Assembly (NCBI GenBank): GCA_041687495.1 | Contig: JAWLBR010000002.1 | Coordinates: forward strand, 1 to 64,000 | Direction of reading: 5' to 3' | Length of the DNA stretch: 64,000 nt | Source of the DNA: JAWLBR01 sp041687495 | GTDB taxonomy: Bacteria > Bacillota > Limnochordia > DTU087 > JAAYGB01 | Shown here: positions 1 through 8,722 of the stretch, in pieces | Layout: each line of letters starts with the position of its first letter | Position numbering within the stretch: position 1 is the stretch's first letter | The notes under the pieces: model-generated | Seen by the model: only the letters and a program-made list of their open reading frames with translations | What the model was told of the DNA's origin: nothing | Database searches by the model: none | Translations under genes and position numbers: made by a program

Positions 1-1294
1 CAAGGCCGAAACCGCTCAGCCGAGCCTAATTGTTGCGAGGACCCGCATCGGATTTGGCAGTCCCAAAGAGAACAACGCTGAATCCCACGGTGCACCGCTG
101 GGAGCCGAAGGGGTTAAGGCGCTCAAGGCCAAGCTGGGGCTACCGGAAGAAGATTTCTATGTTCCCCAAGAGGTATATGATTACTTTGCCAAGTTTCGCG
201 AGGAAAAGGCAGTAGTGCGGCGGGATTGGGAGGCTAAGTTTGCCCAATGGTCCAGGGAATTTCCGGATCTGCGTCAGGTCTGGGACGATGCCCATACACT
301 GCGGCTGCCTGCGGATTTAGAGCAATTGTTGCCCAGCTTTGCCGTTGGCGACAAGGTTGCCACTCGCGATGCCGGCGGCAAAGTGCTACAAAAGCTGGCA
401 GATGCGCTGCCGTACCTAGTGGGAGGCTCGGCGGACTTAGCACCTTCCACAAAGACATACATGGAAGGGAAAGGGTCGGTGGCTCCCGGAGACTTCTCCG
501 GACGCAATTTCCACTTTGGAGTGCGGGAGCACGGAATGGGGTCGATCCTCAACGGTTTGAGTTTGTACGGCGGGCTACGGGTGCATGGTTCCACCTTCTT
601 GGTGTTCTCGGACTATATGCGTCCGACTGTCCGCTTAGCTGCGCTGATGAAACAGCCAGTGGTCTATGTCCTCACCCATGATTCCATCTGGGTCGGCGAG
701 GACGGGCCAACCCACCAGCCCATCGAGCATACAGAGGCTTTGCGGATCATTCCTAACGTAGAAGTGTTCCGACCAGCCGATGCCGAGGAGACGAAAGCAG
801 CATGGGTAACGAGCCTGAGGAGAACCGATGGTCCATCAGCCTTGGTCCTCACCCGGCAAAAGCTACCGGTGTTTAGTAAGCCGGCTGATACCAATGTCTG
901 TGACTTAGTGGCCAAGGGCGGCTATGTCGCCAAAGCGGCAGGTGCCCAAGAGCAGTTGGTGGTGATTGCCAGCGGTAGTGAGGTTACTCTGGCGCTGCAG
1001 GCCTTGGAATCCCTGGGTGAAAAGGCGCAGCAGGTGAAAGTCGTCTCTGTGCCATGCCGTGAAAGGTTCCTAGTACAGGGCGAAGACTATCGTAGTTCGG
1101 TCCTAGGCACTGCACCCCGTCTAGTGGTGGAAGCTGGTGTGGGTGTTGGTTGGGCGCAGCTGACTCGGCCAGGAGATCAGATCATGTCTTTGGAGAGGTT
1201 TGGAGAAAGCGGCCCGGCCGAAGCCGTTGCCGCAGCACTGCAGATGGACGCCGACGCCATCGCTGCACGCATTAAGTCGATACTGGGAGAGTAA
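1..1294 (+). CDS. tkt: Transketolase, C-terminal part (5' end outside window)
   Basis: Thiamine-diphosphate enzyme that moves two-carbon ketol units between sugar phosphates in the pentose phosphate pathway, cytosolic. The frame is open from base 2 and about 430 residues remain, so roughly the N-terminal third is missing. The start of the visible part matches the end of the TPP-binding domain (ARTRIGFGSP, then SHGAPLG). Next comes the pyrimidine-binding domain with the catalytic-Glu segment FGVREHGMGS and the signature THDSIWVGEDGPTHQP, then the C-terminal domain after LTRQKLPV. The gene stops 26 bases before the aldo/keto reductase start, so they may be co-transcribed. Family assignment is secure; the lack of a start codon is only the window edge. 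Confidence 0.96.
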   Translation, partial: KAETAQPSLIVARTRIGFGSPKENNAESHGAPLGAEGVKALKAKLGLPEEDFYVPQEVYDYFAKFREEKAVVRRDWEAKFAQWSREFPDLRQVWDDAHTLRLPADLEQLLPSFAVGDKVATRDAGGKVLQKLADALPYLVGGSADLAPSTKTYMEGKGSVAPGDFSGRNFHFGVREHGMGSILNGLSLYGGLRVHGSTFLVFSDYMRPTVRLAALMKQPVVYVLTHDSIWVGEDGPTHQPIEHTEALRIIPNVEVFRPADAEETKAAWVTSLRRTDGPSALVLTRQKLPVFSKPADTNVCDLVAKGGYVAKAAGAQEQLVVIASGSEVTLALQALESLGEKAQQVKVVSVPCRERFLVQGEDYRSSVLGTAPRLVVEAGVGVGWAQLTRPGDQIMSLERFGESGPAEAVAAALQMDADAIAARIKSILGE

Positions 1295-1320
1295 CTAACC
1301 GCGTTGGGAGGGGCCAGGTG

Positions 1321-2505
1321 ATGAAATCGGAGGTTAAGCGCAGACGTTTGGGGAGAACTGGGGAGATGGTCTCCGAACTTAGTTTTGGAGCAATGAACCT
1401 GCGCCGGCTCGATACCGAAGAAGAGGCGTATGCGCTGCTCAACTACGTTCTAGATCAGGGAATCAACCTGATTGACACCGCCCGGGCATACAATGGCGAG
1501 AACGGACAGGGTAAGCTCATTGAAAGTGAAGTGTTGGTAGGTCGGGCCATCAGCCAACGCTCTGACCTGGATGAACCGATTGTGGTTGTAACCAAAGGCC
1601 ATGGCTATACTCCCGAAGCTCTTCGGGAGGACTTAACCACTAGTCGCGCCAAGTTGGGTATTACCAGTCAGGGAGACTTGAGGATGGGTCCCAACCAAGT
1701 CAAGCTGGTATACTTCCTGCATGGCATTAACTTGGAGCGCTGGCAAACCATTACCAATTCTGGTGTACTCAAAGACTTTCAAGCAGCTAAGGACCAAGGA
1801 TTGGTTACCTACTTGGGCTTTTCCAGCCACTATCGGGACACTGAGGCGATTGAGGCGGCTTTGGACACTGGCATCTTTGACGTGGTCGAGCTGCCGTACA
1901 ATGTGTACAACCGCAGCCTAGGTGAGGATGGCGACACCAACTTCCTGGAGTACGCGTTTAATAGGGATGTCGGCATCATCAACATGAAGGCCTTTAATGG
2001 CAATGGCATGCCGCCCATCTATCGGATGATCGAGGATTTTGTCACCATCGACTACCCGGCCATGCTAAACTTTTGCCTGTCTAACCCTTACATCACAACG
2101 GTCGATGCTGGAGCAAGATTCATCAGCGAGTTCCAAGAGGATATTGCTGTGGCAATGGGTGAAAGGTTGGCACCGCAGGAGTTGGCAGCACTGAAAGCGG
2201 AAGCGGACAAAATCGCCGGCGATATCGATGGGGTCTGCCGGGAGTGTATGCATTGTTTGGAGAAGTTCTCCTGTAGCCAGGACGTGGACTTTCCGAAAAT
2301 CCTCGCCCTGTACTCCCGACACACGGTGGCTGACAAACTGGGGAAAGACACAGCTGGATTTGCCCAGGAGTACTCAGCTCTCAGCATCAACGCCGACGAC
2401 TGCATCGAATGCGGAGAGTGTATGCCTTGGTGCGAGTATAAGCTGGAGATTCCGGAAATGTTGAAGCGGGCTCATGATGTCTTTACTGGCAGTGCTGGGA
2501 AGTAA
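1321..2505 (+). CDS. Aldo/keto reductase with C-terminal 4Fe-4S domain
   Basis: Predicted cytosolic NAD(P)H-linked oxidoreductase. The N-terminal two thirds form an aldo/keto reductase TIM barrel with the Asp/Tyr pair in DTARAYNGE, Lys in VVTKGHG and His in YFLHGIN. The C-terminal ~110 residues carry two cysteine clusters, CRECMHCLEKFSC and CIECGECMPWC (CX2CX2CX3C), as in the ferredoxin-tailed AKRs of anaerobes. The ATG at 1321 lies 7 bases after GGGAGGGG (1306-1313); a GTG at 1318 is also in frame but too close to it. It follows the transketolase gene closely. Substrate cannot be told from sequence; the Fe-S tail suggests ferredoxin coupling (inference). Confidence 0.88.
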   Translation: MKSEVKRRRLGRTGEMVSELSFGAMNLRRLDTEEEAYALLNYVLDQGINLIDTARAYNGENGQGKLIESEVLVGRAISQRSDLDEPIVVVTKGHGYTPEALREDLTTSRAKLGITSQGDLRMGPNQVKLVYFLHGINLERWQTITNSGVLKDFQAAKDQGLVTYLGFSSHYRDTEAIEAALDTGIFDVVELPYNVYNRSLGEDGDTNFLEYAFNRDVGIINMKAFNGNGMPPIYRMIEDFVTIDYPAMLNFCLSNPYITTVDAGARFISEFQEDIAVAMGERLAPQELAALKAEADKIAGDIDGVCRECMHCLEKFSCSQDVDFPKILALYSRHTVADKLGKDTAGFAQEYSALSINADDCIECGECMPWCEYKLEIPEMLKRAHDVFTGSAGK

Positions 2506-2571
2506 AAGGTACAGCGGCAGAGATGTGATGCAGATGATGGACCGCTGAAATGCCGGTATACAAGCAAGAGC

Positions 2572-2605
2572 AAGGCACCGATCTCAAGGAGGTCGGTGCC
2601 TTTGC
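2572..2605. terminator. Bidirectional terminator between convergent genes
   Basis: Perfect 10-bp inverted repeat AAGGCACCGA/TCGGTGCCTT with an 11-base loop, ending in TTT. It sits between the convergent aldo/keto reductase and radical SAM genes. Confidence 0.7.
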
Positions 2606-2629
2606 CGATCAGTTTAGCTGCGCTGCTGC

Positions 2630-4294
2630 TCACACTTCAAATTCGATCCAGGGCAGCAGCGAATCCCAGTTGAAGTCTCTGCCCAGAATGGACTGCAGCT
2701 GGGTAGGGCCAGAAATGGGTTGAGCTAGGAAGATGCGCATTGCCCGTTTGCGCCCCATGCCAGGAAGTGCCTCAAGCTGTGCTATACTGGCTCTATTGAT
2801 CAGAAAAGGTGTTGGCAGGGCAGTAATGGAGCGAAACCCGTGGTCAATGACCCGCACTTGGAGAATATCGCCCACTTGATACTCTCCGGGAATACCCACC
2901 AAAATGGGGTAGCTGCCAAGCTGACGGCCGAAGCTCATAGTGCCCCGGACCTGCTCAATGTGGACTCCGGCCAGAACCGTGCCGAAGGGAAAGACCTTCT
3001 GCAGCATCGGCCGGTTAATCTCTTGATTTACCCTTTCCTTGTAAGCCTGAAATCGCCTTTGAGGTACCTTGGTTGACTTGTAGTTGCCATGGGGGAGAAC
3101 TTGGCGGATGTTAATCCGCCGCACCATCAAGCCGGCATCGAGCAGCCGCTGCAAGAAGGCAAAGTTGAGGTCCATCGTCTGTTTCGTTTCCCCAATTAAC
3201 CCATGGATCAGGTTAAGGCCCGGTAGGACCTTGGGGATACCCCCTTCCCTCCAGCCACCGACATCGTTCATCAACTTGACTGCGGCTAAAGTTTCATCGG
3301 GGTCAGTCTCCACCAAATTTGCGGCCAGAACCTTGGGGTCTGCAGATTCAAGACCAAAGGCAGCCACATCACCTGGCGTATTGTGGTCAGCAATGGTGGC
3401 AATGGCCTCCGCAGCGGCCTCGGGATCCCGCATCAAAGTCGCAGGGTTGGCGTTGTCCATGTGCAGTACCTTCAGATCCGGGGCAGCAGCCCGCACCCCT
3501 TGATATAGCTCCTTGATGGCAGCTGGATTGACATGTAACGACTTTCCGTCCCGGTGGGCTCCGTACAAAAACAGGTCTGTTTGGCAGCCAATCCGAAAGT
3601 ATCGGTTGCCCAGGCGGTGAAGCTCAGCCACCTCGTTGGCAAGATCCTCGGCTCGCCGCTGGTAGTGGATCCGCTTTCTAGCCTCGGTGCAGAAGGCACA
3701 GTTGTGGGCTCGAGGACAGCCGCGGAAAGTCTCCAACTCGCAGACTAGATAGGGGTAGTTTGGATGCTTGGTGGTCAGAGAGGCTCCGAGCACCGCCCAG
3801 TGGGAAATCTCTCGGGCCCAATCCTCGGGCTCTGCCATTTGCTCAGCGACAGATTTCCCTGTAAGGTGTTCGAAAACGGAAGCGGCGGCGACCTCGGTAC
3901 AGACAAAGGTGGCTGCGGGTAGGTCGCTGCCGGTGAGGACGATGGGGCCTCCCAGAAGCAGAGGAGTCGGTGCCCCCAAATCTCCAATTTGCTCTATCTC
4001 TCGGCGGGAGATGGGTCGCCCGCCCAAATACCGGCCTGGCACCGTCGCCCCGGCAATGACGATGGCCAGGTCACTGGAGCGAAATAGGTCTGCACTCAGA
4101 TCCCAGTCCTTGCGGATCTGGTCAATGGTTCGGTATTCAATCCGCTCGGCATCGACACCGGCAGCCAGTAGTGCCCCGTAGACGTAGCGAATCTGGGGCG
4201 AAATGTATGGTGGTACCCCTAGGCACGAAGGTTCGTCGAGGTAACCGTCGATTAGACATATCTTGGCTTTGCTTACATCGGGAATGTGCGGCAC
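2630..4294 (-). CDS. Radical SAM protein with TRAM-like and helix-hairpin-helix C terminus
   Basis: Uncharacterised Fe-S oxidoreductase of the COG1031 type (radical SAM with C-terminal HhH), 554 residues. After an N-terminal region with possible cobalamin-domain-like features (residues ~1-170) comes a cysteine cluster GCPRAHNCAFCTE, spaced CX5CX2C rather than the usual CX3CX2C. A radical SAM barrel follows, then a beta-rich TRAM-like stretch around GDILQVRVIDHG and an HhH segment around LEALPGMGRKRA near the C terminus. This suggests nucleic-acid (perhaps tRNA or rRNA) modification, but the substrate is unknown. The GTG start at 4294 has AAGGAG 7 bases upstream. It appears monocistronic. Family call is good, function open. 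Confidence 0.85.
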   Translation of the reverse strand: MPHIPDVSKAKICLIDGYLDEPSCLGVPPYISPQIRYVYGALLAAGVDAERIEYRTIDQIRKDWDLSADLFRSSDLAIVIAGATVPGRYLGGRPISRREIEQIGDLGAPTPLLLGGPIVLTGSDLPAATFVCTEVAAASVFEHLTGKSVAEQMAEPEDWAREISHWAVLGASLTTKHPNYPYLVCELETFRGCPRAHNCAFCTEARKRIHYQRRAEDLANEVAELHRLGNRYFRIGCQTDLFLYGAHRDGKSLHVNPAAIKELYQGVRAAAPDLKVLHMDNANPATLMRDPEAAAEAIATIADHNTPGDVAAFGLESADPKVLAANLVETDPDETLAAVKLMNDVGGWREGGIPKVLPGLNLIHGLIGETKQTMDLNFAFLQRLLDAGLMVRRINIRQVLPHGNYKSTKVPQRRFQAYKERVNQEINRPMLQKVFPFGTVLAGVHIEQVRGTMSFGRQLGSYPILVGIPGEYQVGDILQVRVIDHGFRSITALPTPFLINRASIAQLEALPGMGRKRAMRIFLAQPISGPTQLQSILGRDFNWDSLLPWIEFEV

Positions 4295-4395
4295 AGCTAT
4301 TCTCCTTGCAGTTTGGTGTATTGCGGGCTAGGCAGATATAAGTTGGACTAACTTGTATTATACCATGTCTGTCCAAGGGGCAACCAACCGCAGCA

Positions 4396-4428
4396 GAAAA
4401 ACGCCGCTCCAACCTATGGAGCGGCGCT
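4396..4428 (-). terminator. Rho-independent terminator for the 4456-5022 nitroreductase
   Basis: Inverted repeat CGCCGCTCC (4402-4410) / GGAGCGGCG (4418-4426). Read on the minus strand the stem is followed by TTTTT, directly downstream of the nitroreductase stop. Confidence 0.8.
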
Positions 4429-4455
4429 GACAGATCTTAAGCTAGTAGGGCTTGG

Positions 4456-5022
4456 CTAAAGCCACGTTGTTTTTTCCTCAGCCGATACCCGGGGAGGGGC
4501 CGCCGGCGCTTCGTCAGGATATCCGAGAGCGATGACGGCAGCTGCTCTCTGCCCGTCCTTGAGCCTCAGCAGTTCCCGGGTCTCCGGGTAGTCTAGAATA
4601 TGGGAAATCCACACTGCACCAAGGCCTTCTGCGTGGGCGGCGAGCAGCAGGTTCTGTACAGCTGCGGTAGTGCCCTGAAGGGCATCCTGCGCCGCATCGT
4701 GGTCTTCTGGCTGCTCGTAGCAGACAGTGACCACCACTGGGGCTCCGCCGAAGTCCTTACTGTACTCAATCATGGCAGCCTTTTGCTCGGCAGGTATGTA
4801 CGGAGCCTTGCCAATGTGCTCTTTGGCAAAGCCGTGGAAGATGGCGGCCAGCTTTGCGGTGTGGTCTCCAGTGGCCACAACAAAGAACCACGGCTGCTTG
4901 TTGCCATCACTGGGCGCCCAGGTGGCCGCGTCTAAGACTTTGGTGACTATTGCCCGATCCGGCTCTTCCGGTTTATACTTGCGGATACTGCGGCGGCCCC
5001 GCAGTGCTTCATATAGATCCAT
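4456..5022 (-). CDS. Nitroreductase family protein
   Basis: FMN-dependent NAD(P)H oxidoreductase, 188 residues, usual length for the family. The N terminus has the phosphate-binding Arg run in RGRRSIRKY, followed by the conserved ATWAPSDGNKQPW motif. The C-terminal half has the ligand-proximal helices (AVQNLLLAAHAEGLGAVWIS) and ALGYPDE. Substrate unknown; members reduce nitroaromatics, quinones or flavins. The gene diverges from the Fe-alcohol dehydrogenase at 5242, so the ~220 bases between them hold both promoters. A second, only distantly similar nitroreductase lies at 62272-62862. Confidence 0.9.
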   Translation of the reverse strand: MDLYEALRGRRSIRKYKPEEPDRAIVTKVLDAATWAPSDGNKQPWFFVVATGDHTAKLAAIFHGFAKEHIGKAPYIPAEQKAAMIEYSKDFGGAPVVVTVCYEQPEDHDAAQDALQGTTAAVQNLLLAAHAEGLGAVWISHILDYPETRELLRLKDGQRAAAVIALGYPDEAPAAPPRVSAEEKTTWL

Positions 5023-5241
5023 AAATGGACTCCTCCCTAAAATCTATCCCATGGTCAAGCCTCCCCTATACCTACCCAGTTATGCGCTACACCATTCATG
5101 AAACACCAGGTGGTCTTTGGGGTTTGAGAGTTGGTAAGAGAGGAAATAATGGAATTGTAGAGAGAAAATGCACAGAATCGGACGCCGAATCGAAAAGTAG
5201 CGCCACGCCAAGTGGCGGCACTAAATAGGGGAGTGAGCGAA

Positions 5242-6408
5242 TTGCTAAACTTTGAGTTCATCAATCCTACCCGGATCCTGTTTGGAGAGGGGCAGGTGGA
5301 GCGGGTTGGAGAGCAGACTGCCCGGTGGGGAAAGAAGGTTTTGCTGGTCACCGGGGGTAAGAGTGTTCGGACCAGTGGACTGTACGATCAGGTGCTGGAC
5401 CAGCTGCGCGGCGCTGGCTTAACAGTGTTTGAGCTATCTGGAATTGAGCCTAACCCCCGGGTAACGTCTGTCCGCCGCGGAGTAGAGATCTGCAAGAGTG
5501 AGCAGATCGACATCATTTTGGCAGTGGGCGGTGGCAGCGTCATTGATGCCGCCAAGGCGATGGCCGCCGGGGCCAAGTATGACGGGGATGTCTGGGATTT
5601 CTACGGCAAGCAGGTGGCAGTGACTGACGCGCTGCCTTTGGGTACCATCCTTACCCTGGCAGCAACGGGGACTGAGTCTAACGGCAATACCGTGGTAACT
5701 AATTGGGAGACCCATGAGAAGATTGGCATGGGCAGTCCGCATCTGTTCCCGAAATTCTCTATCCTTGACCCAACCCTGACTTTCACAGTACCGAGGAATC
5801 AGACTGCCTATGGTGCCATCGACGCCATGGCCCATGTCTTTGAACAGTACTTTCACCATACCCCCAGTACACCGATTCAGGACCGCTTCAGTGAAGGAAT
5901 CCTGCGGACTATAGTGGAGAATGCCCCAGTAGCATTACAGAACCCGGAGGACTATGATGCCCGTGCTAATTTAATGTGGAGCGCCACTATGGCTCTGAAT
6001 ATGCTGATTGGACAGGGTGTAGACGAGGACTGGGCGTGTCATGGCATTGAGCACGAACTATCCGGATTCTATGACATCCCCCATGGCGCGGGGCTGGCCG
6101 TCGTCTTTCCCCACTGGATGCGGCATGTCCTCCCAGAGGGCCCGACGCGGTTTGCTCAGTATGCAGTTCGCGTGTGGGATGAACCCGACGATGGCCGGAG
6201 CGCCCAGGAGTTGGCGCTGGCCGGTATCAGGAAAACTGAAGAGTTCTTCCTTTCACTCGGGGTGCCGATTAAGTTGGACAAGTGGGACATCGGTGAGGAG
6301 AACTTAGAGGAGATGGCTCTCCGGGCTGTCCGGCGTGGTCCTTTGGGCAGCTTCAAAAAGCTGTCCAGCCAGGATGTGTTGGCCATCCTAAAGGATAGTT
6401 TAAAGTAG
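5242..6408 (+). CDS. Iron-containing alcohol dehydrogenase (butanol dehydrogenase type)
   Basis: NAD(P)H-dependent reduction of aldehydes to alcohols in the cytosol, group III Fe-ADH, BdhA/YqhD-like. The TTG at 5242 gives the family-typical N terminus MLNFEFINPTRILFGEG and has AGGGGAG 8 bases upstream; in-frame GTGs at 5212 and 5233 would add atypical residues. Visible motifs: GGGSVIDAAKAMA for the dinucleotide, and metal ligands in DAMAHVFEQY and HGIEHELSGFYDIPHG. Length of about 388 residues is normal. A small hairpin CGCCAC/GTGGCG lies just upstream at 5200-5216. Probably fermentative aldehyde disposal (inference). Confidence 0.92.
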   Translation: MLNFEFINPTRILFGEGQVERVGEQTARWGKKVLLVTGGKSVRTSGLYDQVLDQLRGAGLTVFELSGIEPNPRVTSVRRGVEICKSEQIDIILAVGGGSVIDAAKAMAAGAKYDGDVWDFYGKQVAVTDALPLGTILTLAATGTESNGNTVVTNWETHEKIGMGSPHLFPKFSILDPTLTFTVPRNQTAYGAIDAMAHVFEQYFHHTPSTPIQDRFSEGILRTIVENAPVALQNPEDYDARANLMWSATMALNMLIGQGVDEDWACHGIEHELSGFYDIPHGAGLAVVFPHWMRHVLPEGPTRFAQYAVRVWDEPDDGRSAQELALAGIRKTEEFFLSLGVPIKLDKWDIGEENLEEMALRAVRRGPLGSFKKLSSQDVLAILKDSLK

Positions 6409-6463
6409 GACCTCTATAACGCAAGAGACCGTAAATCTGCTATGCGATCTCCAGGGGAAGACC

Positions 6464-6497
6464 GGGAGCCGAAGGGGGCAAATCTTCGGCTTCCTTT
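6464..6497 (+). terminator. Possible terminator after Fe-alcohol dehydrogenase
   Basis: Imperfect inverted repeat GGAGCCGAAG/CTTCGGCTTCC with a 9-base loop, followed by TTCCTTT. The remainder up to 6595 holds a further small hairpin (CTGCC/GGCAG near 6561-6574) in the leader of the next gene. Confidence 0.5.
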
Positions 6498-6595
6498 GGC
6501 GCGCTTAGAGAATTGAAGAGGGTGCAGTGCCATCGTCTCGAAGTACCTCACTGAGTCTGCCAAATGGCAGCTGACGAGATGAGGAGTGGTCCACT

Positions 6596-7699
6596 ATGAC
6601 GATGACTTCCAGAGAACGCTTGCTTACGGCCTTAAGCAATGAAAAACCGGATCGCCTACCATGCCAGGTTCACAGTTGGATGGATTACTATCTGCACACA
6701 TACCTGGGTGGAGTAGATCAATATCAGGCATATGAGCGGTTTGGAATGGATGCGGTTATCTATGTGGCGCCAAAGTATGAATACGCAGACAACGACCTGG
6801 CCAACTGGGAAGTAAAGACGCGGGAATTGGGGAGAGACAGCGGTGGGAATCAGCTGTGGGAACGAACGATTACCACCCCGAAGGGACAGCTGACTTGTCA
6901 GGGTGCGAGGAACCTGTTCACTAGCTGGGATACCAAGCACCTCATTGAGACAGAGCAGGATTTTGAGATCTGGAACGAGTTTGTACCCCTGCCAGTGGCG
7001 GTAGACTGGTCTCCGGTCATCGCCGCAAAGGAGCGAATCGGAGATGGCGGTATTGTCCGATCTAGCTTTTTCGACTTCGGACAGGGTAGCCCTTGGCAAA
7101 GCTTTTGCTATATGTATGGAACAGAAAACACAATTTTTGCCGCCTTTGACAAGCCAGATTGGCTCCACTATGTACTGACTTCCCTGCTGGAAAAGAAATT
7201 GACAGTGATTGACCGGGGTGAACGCAACCACTTAGACTTGGTGGAAACCGGCGGGGGGGCGGGTTCCAGTACGGTTATTAGTCCAGCGCTATTCCGTGAG
7301 TTCTGTTTGCCGTATGACCAAAGACAGCATCAAGCTTTACACGATGCTGGAACCAAAGTGGTATACCACCTCTGCGGTGGCCTAATGCCAATGTTGGACC
7401 TGGTAGTGGAAAATCTGGCTGATGGTCTAGAGACGATGACTCCTCCCAGTATGGGCGGTGACTGTGACTTGGCAGAAGCCAGCAGGCGGGTGGGGGACAA
7501 GTTGTTCTTCATCGGGGGATTCGACCAAAATGCCGGCTTTGAGAAGGGATCACCGCAGGTGGCAAAACAGCTGGTACAGCAGTGTCATACAGCCTGTCCG
7601 GAGGGAGGATATATCTGCAGCCCCTCGGATCACTTTTTCTTCGGAGCACCAGAGAACATCCAGGCGTTTGTCGACGCAGCTAAGGAGTGTGTGTACTAG
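6596..7699 (+). CDS. Uroporphyrinogen decarboxylase family protein (methyltransferase-like)
   Basis: UroD/MtaA-fold protein of 367 residues. The N terminus starts with the family-typical SRERLLTALSNEKPDRLP. A His-X-Cys motif, YHLCGG at about residue 256, resembles the zinc-thiol site of corrinoid:CoM or corrinoid:folate methyltransferases (MtaA/CmuA group) rather than a true haem UroD. GGYICSPSDHFFFG near the end is also typical. No haem genes are nearby. The ATG at 6596 lies after GAGGAG at 6579-6584. It runs straight into the Gfo/Idh gene (2-base gap), so a coupled pathway is likely. Catabolic methyl transfer is inferred; the substrate is unknown. Confidence 0.85.
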   Translation: MTMTSRERLLTALSNEKPDRLPCQVHSWMDYYLHTYLGGVDQYQAYERFGMDAVIYVAPKYEYADNDLANWEVKTRELGRDSGGNQLWERTITTPKGQLTCQGARNLFTSWDTKHLIETEQDFEIWNEFVPLPVAVDWSPVIAAKERIGDGGIVRSSFFDFGQGSPWQSFCYMYGTENTIFAAFDKPDWLHYVLTSLLEKKLTVIDRGERNHLDLVETGGGAGSSTVISPALFREFCLPYDQRQHQALHDAGTKVVYHLCGGLMPMLDLVVENLADGLETMTPPSMGGDCDLAEASRRVGDKLFFIGGFDQNAGFEKGSPQVAKQLVQQCHTACPEGGYICSPSDHFFFGAPENIQAFVDAAKECVY

Positions 7700-7701
7700 T
7701 C

Positions 7702-8619
7702 GTGGAGAAAACAATCGGTGTTGTTGGGCTAGGCAGCATGGGCGAAAAACATGTCAAAACCTGTCTTGAGCACAGCCGAAATCCAGTGGTCTTGGGGTGT
7801 ACCCGGTCTCGCCAGCGGCGGCAGGAGGTGGAGGAAAAGTGGGGAATCCCGACAATTTCTGACTACCGGGAGCTGAGCGGCCAGGTAGACGGGGTGATTG
7901 TCGCTGTTCCCACCCAGCTGCACCAGGAAGTGGCTTCGTTTTTTCTGGAATGCAAAGTGCCTGTTCTCCTGGAGAAACCAATCGCGGCTGACTTAGCTCA
8001 GGCGGCGCAGTTGGTCGCGTTAGCCTGCCGCACGAAAACCGTGCTGCAGGTAGGCCATGTGGAACGCTTCAATCCCGCATGGAGAGCTGCCCAGCGCTGG
8101 TGGCAGGCTAATGTCGGGGTGCCTCCAGATAGGGTACGGGCAATACGCTTGAGCCCTCCTCCGAACCGCGATATGCAGGTTGGGACTACGCTGGATATGA
8201 TGGTTCACGATCTCGATCTGGTGCGGTCACTATTTGAAACATCACCAACGGTGACCGCAGCCCAAACCCTAACGGTGACCGGAGCGGATGCTGACGATTG
8301 GTGTATGGCTAAGCTAGCTTTCCCATCCGGTGGCAGCGCCGAGGTAACCGCTGGCAGGATCGCCAATGAGCGGGTACGCCGATTGGATGTAATCGGAGGT
8401 CAGGTCCAGATGACCGTCGATATGCTAAATCAGCAGGTGTGGGTCACTCCGGGTGGCCCAAACAGCGAAAAACTGGTCATTGAGTCTGGCTTTCCCCTAG
8501 AGTATCAGCTGACGGATTTTCTTCAGGCTATAGATGGAGGGGTTCCACAGGTGTCAGGGGAGGAAGGATACGCGGCACTGGAGCTGGCGTATGCGATCCT
8601 GAAAGAGGCAGGGCGTTAG
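7702..8619 (+). CDS. Gfo/Idh/MocA family oxidoreductase
   Basis: NAD(P)-dependent sugar or cyclitol dehydrogenase. Rossmann motif GVVGLGSMGEKH at the N terminus, the conserved EKPIAADLAQA (catalytic Lys of the EKP motif) and VGHVERFNPA, then the alpha/beta substrate domain with DMMVHDLDLV. The GTG at 7702 gives the natural MEKTIGVVGLG start; a GTG at 7687 would overlap the previous gene. AAGGAG at 7682-7687 is a long 14 bases away, so translational coupling to the UroD-like gene is likely. Length of 305 residues is on the short side of normal. Substrate unknown. Confidence 0.87.
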   Translation: MEKTIGVVGLGSMGEKHVKTCLEHSRNPVVLGCTRSRQRRQEVEEKWGIPTISDYRELSGQVDGVIVAVPTQLHQEVASFFLECKVPVLLEKPIAADLAQAAQLVALACRTKTVLQVGHVERFNPAWRAAQRWWQANVGVPPDRVRAIRLSPPPNRDMQVGTTLDMMVHDLDLVRSLFETSPTVTAAQTLTVTGADADDWCMAKLAFPSGGSAEVTAGRIANERVRRLDVIGGQVQMTVDMLNQQVWVTPGGPNSEKLVIESGFPLEYQLTDFLQAIDGGVPQVSGEEGYAALELAYAILKEAGR

Positions 8620-8722
8620 CCGGTTAGTCCGTTGGGTATTGTCTCCGGCAGGGACGGGCAGTCGTGTGGAGAAGTAGAACTGGTATGTCGCTGCTTTGTT
8701 CAATGCGGGGGGATGGGATTAT

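Noticed and set aside
30..215. Short plus-strand frame at the window start
   Set aside because: It overlaps the transketolase frame, which is open from base 2 and has clear homology.
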